Below are positions 7,415 to 14,285 of a stretch of 22,139 bases of DNA, piece after piece. The translations under genes and the position numbers were made by a program. The stretch spans positions 1 to 22,139 of the forward strand of contig JAGCLX010000108.1 in the NCBI GenBank assembly GCA_017646785.1, given 5' to 3'. The DNA comes from Alistipes sp. (GTDB lineage Bacteria; Bacteroidota; Bacteroidia; Bacteroidales; Rikenellaceae). Numbering within the stretch: position 1 is the first letter of the stretch; every line of letters starts with the position of its first letter. The notes beneath the pieces are model-generated. The model was given only the letters and a program-made list of their open reading frames with translations, was not told where the DNA came from and did not search any database.

Positions 7415-7544
7415 AAATTTCTTGTCAGAAGGGTGCCGAGTGCAACACTCGGCGAAAATTTCAGCGATGGGTAGTACTTGAAGTACGTCCCATTGCTGAA
7501 ATTTTAGTTAGGGGCCGCAATCGACCCCTTATCACAAGAAATTT
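7415..7544. repeat. Palindromic element, copy 1 (130 bp), abutting dnaN stop
   Basis: The ends are a perfect 11-bp inverted repeat: AAATTTCTTGT at 7415-7425 and ACAAGAAATTT at 7534-7544. Inside are three hairpins. The left arm is GCCGAGTG-CAA-CACTCGGC (7435-7453). The central stem spans 7455-7505, with AAAATTTCAGC/GCTGAAATTTT, ATGGG/CCCAT and GTAC/GTAC paired. The right arm is GGGGCCG-CAAT-CGACCCC (7511-7528; one mismatch as DNA). The right end overlaps the dnaN stop codon (7543-7545). A related copy at 14159-14285 shares the layout, the central core, CTTATC beside the right end and AGAAGG beside the left end. No protein is encoded. It could be a miniature mobile palindrome or a structured 3' untranslated region. 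Confidence 0.8.
7455..7505. terminator. Central long hairpin of element copy 1, possible two-way terminator
   Basis: Twenty-odd base pairs close around a TTGAA loop, interrupted by one G/T pair and a two-by-two mismatch. The stem starts with AAAA and ends with TTTT, so transcripts from either direction would make a hairpin followed by a short U-run. It could stop transcripts coming out of dnaN. The T-run is inside the paired stem, which makes a standard intrinsic terminator less certain. Confidence 0.45.
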
Positions 7545-8670
7545 ATGCGTTGATCATCATCGGCATAAGAAGCATCAATACCTCGCTTGCGCGCTTATCG
7601 TCGTACACGGGCTTGAACACGCCTGCACGTGTAGAGTCAGCAAGCTCAATCATAACGGTTGGGGTATCGATGTTAGAGAGGATCTCAACGAGGAATGTCG
7701 ACTTGAAGCCGATGGTTACGGGGTTGCCATCGTAGCTGCAAGTGATAGTCTCGTTTGCAGATACTGAGAAGTCGATATCCTGTGCTGCGAGGCTGATGTG
7801 GTTACCTGCGATATCCATGCGGATGAGGTTTGTTGTGGGGTTAGAACATACAGCCACACGCTTGATACCATTCAAGAGCTCCACGCGGTCAACAAGCACC
7901 TTGTTGGGGTTTGCTGATGGGATAACAGCATTGTAGTTGGGGTAGTTGCCCTCGATAAGACGACATACGAGCTTGTGGTTCTTAAGCTCAAATGTAACAT
8001 TCTTAGCGTCGAACATCACGCGGATGGGCTCCTCCTCCTTGAGCAATACGCCCTTGAGAAGGTTTGCTGGCTTCTTGGGGAGGATGAACGATGCGTTGAA
8101 GTCTACGTCGGGACACTCAACCATTGAGCGCACGAGCTTGTGAGCATCTGTAGCCACGAAGGTGAGCTTACCCTGCTCGAAGTTGAAGTATACGCCGTTC
8201 ATCACAGGACGAAGCTCGTCGTCAGCTGTAGCGAAGATTGTCTTGTTGATACCCGCGATGAGCATATCCACATCGAGGAGGATATCCTTGCACTCTGCGC
8301 CGATAGTGGGCACTGCAGGATAGCTCACTGCGCTAGCACCAGGAATAGAGAGCGAGCCACTTGCCCACTTAACCTTAATCTCCCATGTAGAGTCGTTAAC
8401 ATCGAACTCAAGAGGCATCTCGGGGAACTCCTTAAGTGAGTCGAGCATCAGCTTTGCAGGGGCTGCGATGACACCCTCACGCTCCACGCTCTCAACCTTG
8501 AGGTGACCAATGATTGTGGTCTCGAGGTCGGATGTTGTAACGGTGAGCTCCTCGCCCTTAAGCTCCATGAGGAAGTAGTCGAGGATGGGGAGTGTGTTCT
8601 TGTTGCTAATAACCTTACCAGTTGTTGCGAGCAACGACAGCAATGATGAGCTTGATACTGTAAATTTCAT
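7543..8670 (-). CDS. dnaN: DNA polymerase III sliding clamp (beta subunit)
   Basis: DnaN forms a ring-shaped dimer around DNA and tethers the polymerase and many repair enzymes. At 375 residues it has the family's usual length and three similar clamp folds. The N-terminus MKFTVSSSSLLSLLATTGKV followed by NTLPILDYFLMEL is characteristic, as are SYPAVPTI in domain 1, the AHKLVRS segment in domain 2 and the LVCRLIEGNYPNYNAVIP strand. The C-terminus ends in VLMLLMPMMINA instead of the longer family motif MPM-R, still with the hydrophobic MPM that lines the partner-binding pocket. It lies 83 bp after the nucleoside phosphorylase gene. Its TAA stop overlaps the terminal inverted repeat of a palindromic element, so the 3' untranslated region is that element. 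Confidence 0.97.
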   Translation of the reverse strand: MKFTVSSSSLLSLLATTGKVISNKNTLPILDYFLMELKGEELTVTTSDLETTIIGHLKVESVEREGVIAAPAKLMLDSLKEFPEMPLEFDVNDSTWEIKVKWASGSLSIPGASAVSYPAVPTIGAECKDILLDVDMLIAGINKTIFATADDELRPVMNGVYFNFEQGKLTFVATDAHKLVRSMVECPDVDFNASFILPKKPANLLKGVLLKEEEPIRVMFDAKNVTFELKNHKLVCRLIEGNYPNYNAVIPSANPNKVLVDRVELLNGIKRVAVCSNPTTNLIRMDIAGNHISLAAQDIDFSVSANETITCSYDGNPVTIGFKSTFLVEILSNIDTPTVMIELADSTRAGVFKPVYDDKRASEVLMLLMPMMINA

Positions 8671-8753
8671 AGTGTCTGTATATTTTTATTTAATTTTTTT
8701 GATATTCAATTTATTATCCAACTAATATAGTTAAGTATTGTGGAGGCAGTTTA

Positions 8754-9629
8754 TTATAACGAGGCCAACTTATCAAGCGCCATCTCAATCATACGACGCA
8801 CAAAGGGCTTGTAGTCGGTGCAAGCATCCTTCACCACGCGCTGCGCAATGATTGTGCAGATGGTTGCCGCACGGTGACCCATAAGCGATGCAAGACCTGC
8901 AAGTGCCGAGCCCTCCATCTCGAAGTTTGTGATGCGACGCTCGCCAAAGCGGAACGACTCAATCTTCTCGTTGAGCTTGAGGTCATGGGGCTGAAGACGT
9001 ACCCAGCGACCCTGTGGTGCATAGAAGCCTGGCGCTGCGATGGTGATACCCTCACGTGTAGAGTCCTTGAAGAGCTCAAAGAGGTCTTTGTGCGCATTCA
9101 CGAAGTAGGGAGCGGGGAGCTTCTTATCCCACGCTGTATGCTCCGAGAAGGCAGCCTCGAGGTCGAGGTCACACACGCCGTCGCGACCTGCATAGTATGA
9201 GAGGAGGCCATCGAAGCCGAGCGATGTGCGAGAGAAGACAACCTCACCCACCTCGATATCCTGCTGGATAGCGCCCGATGTACCGAGTCGCACGAGGGTC
9301 AACTGACGAAACTCCTCCTTAGCCTGACGGGTCTCGAAGTCGACATTTGCCAACGCATCCAACTCAGTCACCGAGATGTCGATATTTCCAATACCAATAC
9401 CCGTAGACATCACCGTCATACGCTTACCTTTGTAGGTACCTGTCACTGTGAGGAACTCTCGATTTGCCACCTCACACTCCTTGCTCTCGAAGTACTCAGC
9501 AATCATAGCAACACGACCTGGATCACCCACGAGGATAACGATATCGGCCAACTGCTCAGGCTTGAGATGAAGATGGAAAATTGAGCCATCACCATTGATT
9601 ATCAGTTCAGAAGATGGTATTGTTCTCAT
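8754..9629 (-). CDS. Nucleoside phosphorylase (uridine phosphorylase-like)
   Basis: Enzymes of this family split nucleosides with phosphate into a free base and ribose (or deoxyribose) 1-phosphate, for nucleoside salvage in the cytoplasm. Visible motifs are GDPGR (35-39, phosphate binding), STGIGIGN (75-82), RLGTSGAIQ (114-122) and FEMEGSAL (236-243), the last being the ribose/base-binding stretch with the Met-Glu pair of the PNP/uridine phosphorylase superfamily. At 291 residues it is longer than E. coli Udp (about 253), with additional sequence in the middle, but the FEMEGS form favours uridine phosphorylase over purine enzymes. Substrate remains an inference. A TTTG-N19-TAATTTTA site lies upstream at 9672-9702. 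dnaN follows by 83 bp, so the two are likely cotranscribed. Confidence 0.9.
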   Translation of the reverse strand: MRTIPSSELIINGDGSIFHLHLKPEQLADIVILVGDPGRVAMIAEYFESKECEVANREFLTVTGTYKGKRMTVMSTGIGIGNIDISVTELDALANVDFETRQAKEEFRQLTLVRLGTSGAIQQDIEVGEVVFSRTSLGFDGLLSYYAGRDGVCDLDLEAAFSEHTAWDKKLPAPYFVNAHKDLFELFKDSTREGITIAAPGFYAPQGRWVRLQPHDLKLNEKIESFRFGERRITNFEMEGSALAGLASLMGHRAATICTIIAQRVVKDACTDYKPFVRRMIEMALDKLASL

Positions 9630-9671
9630 ATCTCAAAATAATTTATCCTCAATTTATTTTTAATATTCGCG

Positions 9672-9702
9672 TAAAATTAATAATTTTGTAGGAAATAGCA
9701 AA
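9672..9702 (-). promoter_or_regulatory. Candidate promoter for the nucleoside phosphorylase-dnaN message
   Basis: On the minus strand a TTTG (plus 9699-9702) is followed after exactly 19 bases by TAATTTTA (plus 9672-9679), one base away from TAnnTTTG. Spacing and position about 43 bases upstream of the ATG fit a Bacteroidetes promoter. It is embedded in AT-rich sequence, so a chance match is possible. Confidence 0.45.
9681..9688 (+). promoter_or_regulatory. Candidate -7 element for the glmM-like gene
   Basis: TAATTTTG matches TAnnTTTG on the plus strand 63 bases before the ATG at 9752. The -33 region has only a T-run, no TTTG. It lies in the spacer of the candidate minus-strand promoter, so the two divergent promoters would overlap and might compete. 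Confidence 0.35.
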
Positions 9703-9751
9703 ATCTTTTACCGATTTTTTAGTTTTTAAGACAATTATAAAACTGTTATAT

Positions 9752-11143
9752 ATGACTCTAATAAAATCTATCTCAGGCATACGAGGTACCATTGGCGGCT
9801 GCCCCGCTGACAACCTCACACCTATCGACATCGTCAAGTTTACAACTGCATACTCTCGCCTTATCAAGGCGAAGAACCCCGACAAACGAATTACCATTGT
9901 CGTAGGACGTGATGCCCGCATCTCTGGCTCAATGGTCGACTCTCTGGTTGAGGGCACACTGCTTGGCTGCGGTGTCGACGTTATCAACGTGGGACTTTGC
10001 ACAACTCCCGGCACCGAGATGGCTGTAATAACCTATAAGGCTGACGGTGGTATCATCATCACTGCATCACACAACCCCCGCCAGTGGAATGCCCTCAAGC
10101 TCCTCAACGAGCGTGGCGAGTTCCTCGACGATGCTGAGGGCAAGGAGGTGCTCGCAATGGCCGAGGAGATGGAGTGGGACTACCCCACCATCGACCACAT
10201 CGGCAAGGTTATCCGCCGCGATGACTTTAACGCTAAGCACATCGAGCAGGTGTTGGCTCTGCCACTCGTAAATGCGGAGGCTGTGCGCCAGCGCAAGTTC
10301 AAGGTTGTGGTTGACGCAGTAAACTCTATTGGTGGTGTTGTCATTCCAAAGCTATTAAAGGAGTTGGGCTGCGAGGTGGTTGAACTCAACTGCGACCCCA
10401 CAGGCGAGTTTGCACATAACCCCGAGCCACTACCCGAGAACCTAACCGAGATTTCGGAGGTTATACGCAAGGAGGGTGCCGACATGGGTATCGTTGTTGA
10501 CCCCGACGTTGACCGCTTGGCATTCGTCATGGAGAATGGCGAGATGTTTGTTGAGGAGTACACACTGGTAGCTGTTGCCGACTATATCTTGAAGCACACT
10601 AAGGGTAACACCGTATCGAACCTTTCGTCGTCACGCGCCTTGAGCGACGTAACCTCACGATATGAGGGTTGCACATACGCAGCAGCAGCTGTTGGCGAAG
10701 TAAATGTGGTGAAGAAGATGAAGGAGACGGGCGCCGTTATCGGTGGCGAGGGTAATGGTGGTGTCATCTATCCCGAGTTACATTATGGCCGTGATGCTTT
10801 GGTGGGTGTTGCTCTCTTTTTGACCTATTTTGCAAGCCTCGACATGACCATGTCTGAGCTACGCAAGACATACCCTGCATACTTCGCTTCGAAGAACAAG
10901 ATTGAGCTTACACCCGAGATTAATGTAGACCTCATCCTTGAAACCATAAAGAACAGATACTCAAACGAAAGAGTCAACGATATTGACGGTGTAAAGATTG
11001 ACTTTGCCGAGAACTGGGTACACCTTCGCAAGTCGAACACCGAGCCCATTATCCGCGTCTACACCGAGGCTAAAACAATGGCTGAGGCTGACGCATTAGC
11101 TAAGCGCTTCATTTCCGAAATAGAACAAATTTGCAAGGCATAA
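9752..11143 (+). CDS. glmM: Phosphoglucosamine mutase-like enzyme (alpha-D-phosphohexomutase family)
   Basis: GlmM converts glucosamine-6-phosphate to glucosamine-1-phosphate, the step before UDP-GlcNAc for peptidoglycan and lipopolysaccharide. All four family signatures are present: the catalytic serine loop ITASHNPRQWNALK with Ser106, the metal loop DPDVDR (250-255), the sugar-binding loop GGEGNGG (331-337), and the phosphate-binding loop RKSNTEPIIRVYTEA near the C-terminus. The GGEGNGG form and the SGIRGTIGG N-terminus match the Bacteroidetes/archaeal-type GlmM branch. A phosphomannomutase/phosphoglucomutase role cannot be excluded by sequence alone. At 463 residues it has normal length. 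The next gene, a dipeptidase, starts 37 bp later on the same strand and is probably cotranscribed. Confidence 0.88.
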   Translation: MTLIKSISGIRGTIGGCPADNLTPIDIVKFTTAYSRLIKAKNPDKRITIVVGRDARISGSMVDSLVEGTLLGCGVDVINVGLCTTPGTEMAVITYKADGGIIITASHNPRQWNALKLLNERGEFLDDAEGKEVLAMAEEMEWDYPTIDHIGKVIRRDDFNAKHIEQVLALPLVNAEAVRQRKFKVVVDAVNSIGGVVIPKLLKELGCEVVELNCDPTGEFAHNPEPLPENLTEISEVIRKEGADMGIVVDPDVDRLAFVMENGEMFVEEYTLVAVADYILKHTKGNTVSNLSSSRALSDVTSRYEGCTYAAAAVGEVNVVKKMKETGAVIGGEGNGGVIYPELHYGRDALVGVALFLTYFASLDMTMSELRKTYPAYFASKNKIELTPEINVDLILETIKNRYSNERVNDIDGVKIDFAENWVHLRKSNTEPIIRVYTEAKTMAEADALAKRFISEIEQICKA

Positions 11144-11180
11144 AAACATATTAAACAATCTAAAATATACCTAATTTATT

Positions 11181-12551
11181 ATGAAACAAGTACACGACTA
11201 CATCAAGCAAAATCGTGAGCACTTCTTGGAGGAGCTCTTCGACCTACTTCGCATACCATCAATCAGCGCACAGCCCACACTCCACAAGGAGGATATGGTA
11301 CGTTGCGCCGAGTGGCTTGCAGCATCGCTCGTTAAGGCGGGCGCCGACCGTGCTGAGGTGATGCCCACAGAGGGTAACCCCGTAGTATATGCCGAGAAGA
11401 TTATCGACCCCAAGGCAAAGACCGTTCTTGTGTATGGCCACTACGACGTTATGCCCGAGGATCCTATCGACGAGTGGAAGACCAACCCCTTCGAACCAGA
11501 GATTAAGGATGGCCGTATCTGGTGCCGTGGTGCTGACGACGACAAGGGTCAGCTCTTTATGCACGCCAAGGCTTTTGAGGCTATGGTAGCTACAGACTCG
11601 CTCCCCTGCAACGTTAAGTTCATGCTCGAGGGTGAGGAGGAGATTGGCTCTCCCAGCCTCTACAAGTTCTGCGCCGACAATAAGAAGATGCTCAAGGCAG
11701 ATATCATCCTTGTGTCTGACACCTCTATGTTGGGCATGGACTGCCCCACCATCACTGCGGGCTTGCGCGGTTTGACATATATGCAGGTGGAGGTTACAGG
11801 CCCCGATAAGGACTTGCACTCAGGCTTGTTCGGTGGCGCTGTTGCTAACCCCGCAAACGTACTTGCTAAGCTCGTAGCGTCGCTCACCGACGAGTTCGGT
11901 CGCGTCACTATCCCCGGCTTCTACGACGACGTACGCATCCTCACCGATGCTGAGCGCAAGGCTATGAACAAGGCACCATTCTCACTCGACGAGTACAAGA
12001 AGGCTCTCGACCTTGGTGACGTAGCTGGCGAGGTTGACTACACAACATTGGAGCGCACAGGCATCCGCCCATCGCTCGACGTAAACGGCATCTGGAGTGG
12101 CTACACTGGCGAGGGTACAAAGACCGTAATCCCATCAAAGGCATACGCAAAGATATCTATGCGTCTTGTTCCCAACCAGGACTTCAAGAAGATTGCTAAG
12201 CTCTTCGAGAAGCACTTCCGCCGCATCGCACCTAAGAGCGTGAAGGTTAAGGTAGAGTTCTTGCATGGTGGTGCACCATACGTATCGCCCACCGACATGC
12301 CAGCATACCAGGCTGCAGAGAAGGCTGTGGAGGCTACATTTGGTGTTAAGCCATTGCCATTCTACTCTGGTGGTTCTATTCCTATCATCTCGGGCTTCGA
12401 GAACATCCTCGGCATTAAGTCTATCTTGTTGGGCTTCGGTCTGTCGAAGGATGCCATCCACTCTCCCAACGAGAGCTATGGTCTTGACCAGTTCGACAAG
12501 GGCTTGGAGACAATCCCATACTTCTACAAGCATTTTGCAGAGATGAAGTAA
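11181..12551 (+). CDS. M20 family metallo-dipeptidase
   Basis: M20 dipeptidases cleave dipeptides using two zinc ions. The catalytic layout is complete: GHYDV with His87 and Asp89, GADDDKGQ giving the bridging Asp119, GEEEIGS (151-157) with the general base and a metal-binding glutamate, SDTS with Asp180, and the late His in DAIHSPNES. The HSG segment (LHSGLFGGAVANP) of the dimerisation lid is also present. At 456 residues and with no signal peptide it is a cytosolic enzyme of the carnosine dipeptidase/PepV-like type. It starts 37 bp after the glmM-like gene and is followed by a strong hairpin terminator, so it ends that transcription unit. Exact peptide preference is not readable. Confidence 0.92.
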   Translation: MKQVHDYIKQNREHFLEELFDLLRIPSISAQPTLHKEDMVRCAEWLAASLVKAGADRAEVMPTEGNPVVYAEKIIDPKAKTVLVYGHYDVMPEDPIDEWKTNPFEPEIKDGRIWCRGADDDKGQLFMHAKAFEAMVATDSLPCNVKFMLEGEEEIGSPSLYKFCADNKKMLKADIILVSDTSMLGMDCPTITAGLRGLTYMQVEVTGPDKDLHSGLFGGAVANPANVLAKLVASLTDEFGRVTIPGFYDDVRILTDAERKAMNKAPFSLDEYKKALDLGDVAGEVDYTTLERTGIRPSLDVNGIWSGYTGEGTKTVIPSKAYAKISMRLVPNQDFKKIAKLFEKHFRRIAPKSVKVKVEFLHGGAPYVSPTDMPAYQAAEKAVEATFGVKPLPFYSGGSIPIISGFENILGIKSILLGFGLSKDAIHSPNESYGLDQFDKGLETIPYFYKHFAEMK

Positions 12552-12568
12552 GCATATATATGTTAGGC

Positions 12569-12605
12569 ATAATGCCCCTAAAGGCTCGTTCTTTAGGGGC
12601 ATTAT
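12569..12605 (+). terminator. Strong hairpin terminator after the dipeptidase gene
   Basis: ATAATGCCCCTAAA (12569-12582) pairs perfectly with TTTAGGGGCATTAT (12592-12605) around a nine-base loop, giving a 14-bp stem. It begins 18 bases after the dipeptidase stop. There is no long T-run after it, but its position and stability make a transcription end the best reading. The fucosidase gene starts only 15 bases later. Confidence 0.75.
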
Positions 12606-12620
12606 TCAAATATCTATACC

Positions 12621-14066
12621 ATGAAACGACTACTAACAGCCATCCTGGCGCCTCTACTTCTGTGCTGCACACAGACAAAGGAGGTGCTTTACACCCAACA
12701 CATCACATTTCCTGAAGGAGCTACACCCGAGCAGAAGATAGACATAGCAGCCCGCGTTGTCCCCTCGGAGAAGCAGTTGGCTTGGCAGATGTTAGAGCTA
12801 ACGGCCTTTATTCACTTCGGCATCAACACATTCACCGATAGAGAATGGGGCGAGGGCAATGAAGATCCCACGCTGTTCAACCCCACGGAGTTAGACTGCG
12901 AGCAGTGGGTGACAACGCTCCAAAAGGGCGGTTTCAAGATGGTGATACTCACAGCCAAACATCACGATGGCTTCTGCTTGTGGCCCACAAAGACTACCGA
13001 GCACTCCGTCGTTAACTCCCCCTGGCGCGATGGCAAAGGCGATGTAGTACGCGAGTTGAGCGATGCATGTCGCAAGCATGGCATGAAGTTCGGCTTCTAC
13101 CTCTCTCCATGGGACCGCAACGCCAAATCGTATGGCGACTCACCCGCCTATAACGCCTTTTTCATCGCTCAGCTTACGGAGTTGCTCACCAACTACGGCA
13201 AGGTTGACGAGGTGTGGTTTGATGGTGCATGTGGCGAGGGGCCTAATGGCAAGCGCCAGGAGTACGACTGGGATAGCATCCTTGCTACGGTAAACACGCT
13301 TCAACCCGATGCCGTGACGGCAATTATGGGTGACGATATACGCTGGGTAGGCAACGAGGGTGGCCGCGGTAGAGAGACCGAGTGGAGCGCAACACCCTAC
13401 ACACCCCTATCACACAGCGGTGGTCCAGAGAAAAATGCGCTCCTTGGTCTTGAGGAGATGTCGTCAGACTTGGGCAGCAGAGAGCTGATTACAAGGGCCA
13501 ACGGAGTACACTGGTACCCCTCGGAGGTCGATGTATCAATCCGCCCAGGATGGTTCTACCATGAGTGGCAAAACGACGAGGTGCGCACGCTTAAGAACCT
13601 TGTGGATATATACTACACTTCGGTTGGTCGCAACTCGGTGTTGTTGCTAAACGTTCCACCCGATAGACGTGGCTTGATACACGAGATAGATGCTCAGCGC
13701 ATTGAGGCTTTTGGTGACTACATCACCGAGAATTTCTCTAAGAGCATGATTGCCGACAAAGTAAACACATGGCATGCTAAGGCTGGCGATAGCCACGAAT
13801 ACATGGTACAAAAGGGGCATAGGATTAACACTCTACTTCTACAGGAGGATATATGCCGTGGTCAGCGTGTGGAGCGGTTCACCGTGGAGGCATATATCGA
13901 TGGTGCATGGCGCGTAGTGGCCGAAGGTACAACGATAGGCTACAAGAGGTTATTACGCTTTGAGGAATGTGAAGCGGAGCGCATTCGTGTAACGATTAAC
14001 GAGTGCCGCGCCATTGCCAACATCGCCAACGTCGCAGCCTACTGCGCCGCAGAGATTGAGGAGTAA
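12621..14066 (+). CDS. GH29 alpha-L-fucosidase, probable lipoprotein
   Basis: GH29 enzymes remove alpha-L-fucose from glycans with retention, using an Asp nucleophile. FIHFGINTF (63-71), AKHHDGFCLWPTKTTEHSV (112-130), LSPWDRN (161-167) and VDEVWFDGACGEGPNG, with nucleophile Asp201, are the family signatures. The VNSPWRDGKGDVV and SVLLLNVPPDRRG segments point to the subfamily B type that favours alpha-1,3/1,4-linked fucose of Lewis structures; that preference is inference. After the roughly 350-residue catalytic barrel, the C-terminal part (from about 385) is a beta-rich accessory domain. The N-terminus MKRLLTAILAPLLLCC resembles a lipoprotein signal with a non-canonical lipobox at Cys15 or Cys16, so the protein probably acts at the cell surface or in the periplasm. 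No clear promoter is seen in the short gap after the upstream terminator. Confidence 0.93.
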   Translation: MKRLLTAILAPLLLCCTQTKEVLYTQHITFPEGATPEQKIDIAARVVPSEKQLAWQMLELTAFIHFGINTFTDREWGEGNEDPTLFNPTELDCEQWVTTLQKGGFKMVILTAKHHDGFCLWPTKTTEHSVVNSPWRDGKGDVVRELSDACRKHGMKFGFYLSPWDRNAKSYGDSPAYNAFFIAQLTELLTNYGKVDEVWFDGACGEGPNGKRQEYDWDSILATVNTLQPDAVTAIMGDDIRWVGNEGGRGRETEWSATPYTPLSHSGGPEKNALLGLEEMSSDLGSRELITRANGVHWYPSEVDVSIRPGWFYHEWQNDEVRTLKNLVDIYYTSVGRNSVLLLNVPPDRRGLIHEIDAQRIEAFGDYITENFSKSMIADKVNTWHAKAGDSHEYMVQKGHRINTLLLQEDICRGQRVERFTVEAYIDGAWRVVAEGTTIGYKRLLRFEECEAERIRVTINECRAIANIANVAAYCAAEIEE

Positions 14067-14158
14067 ATTAGGCAATCCTAGCGCTACTGATACACACCTC
14101 CAGCACGATAGAGTTTTATTAGTGTGGTCGGCTAATTACGGCTTAGCATGAGAGATAA

Positions 14159-14285
14159 AATTTCGTAGGAGAAGGTAGTAGATACAACGCTCGACAAAAA
14201 TGCCGTCGATGGGTAGTACTTGGCGTACGTCCCATTGACGGCACTTTTGTTAGCGGCAGCAGATGCTGCCTTATCGTACGAAATT
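14159..14285. repeat. Palindromic element, copy 2 (127 bp), abutting yidC stop
   Basis: Perfect 9-bp terminal inverted repeats AATTTCGTA (14159-14167) and TACGAAATT (14277-14285) enclose a layout like copy 1. The outer stem continues as AAGGTAGTA (14172-14180) with TGCTGCCTT (14264-14272) via two wobbles. The central hairpin occupies 14196-14248. The right-arm hairpin is GGCAGCA/TGCTGCC (14255-14270). The shared core is GATGGGTAGTACTT followed by GTACGTCCCATT. The stem flanking the core is TGCCGTC/GACGGCA here and TTTCAGC/GCTGAAA in copy 1, so pairing is kept although the sequence differs. The right end overlaps the yidC stop codon (14284-14286). The element lies between the convergent GH29 and yidC genes. 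Confidence 0.8.
14196..14248. terminator. Central long hairpin of element copy 2, possible two-way terminator
   Basis: AAAA-TGCCGTC pairs with GACGGCA-TTTT, continuing inward through ATGGG/CCCAT and GTAC/GTAC to a TTGGC loop. Read toward the GH29 gene (minus strand) the GC-rich stem is followed by TTTTTG; read the other way it is followed by CTTTTG. It could therefore end both yidC and GH29 transcripts in this convergent arrangement. Confidence 0.55.

Noticed and set aside
7415..7544. Element copy 1 as a CRISPR unit or a tRNA-like gene
   Set aside because: There are no regularly spaced identical repeats, and no cloverleaf with tRNA-conserved bases. Only the nested inverted-repeat layout is supported.
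7415..14285. Elements as simple rho-independent terminators only
   Set aside because: The central hairpins could terminate transcription, but the perfect terminal repeats, side hairpins and shared flanking motifs go well beyond an ordinary terminator. I kept termination as a possible function.
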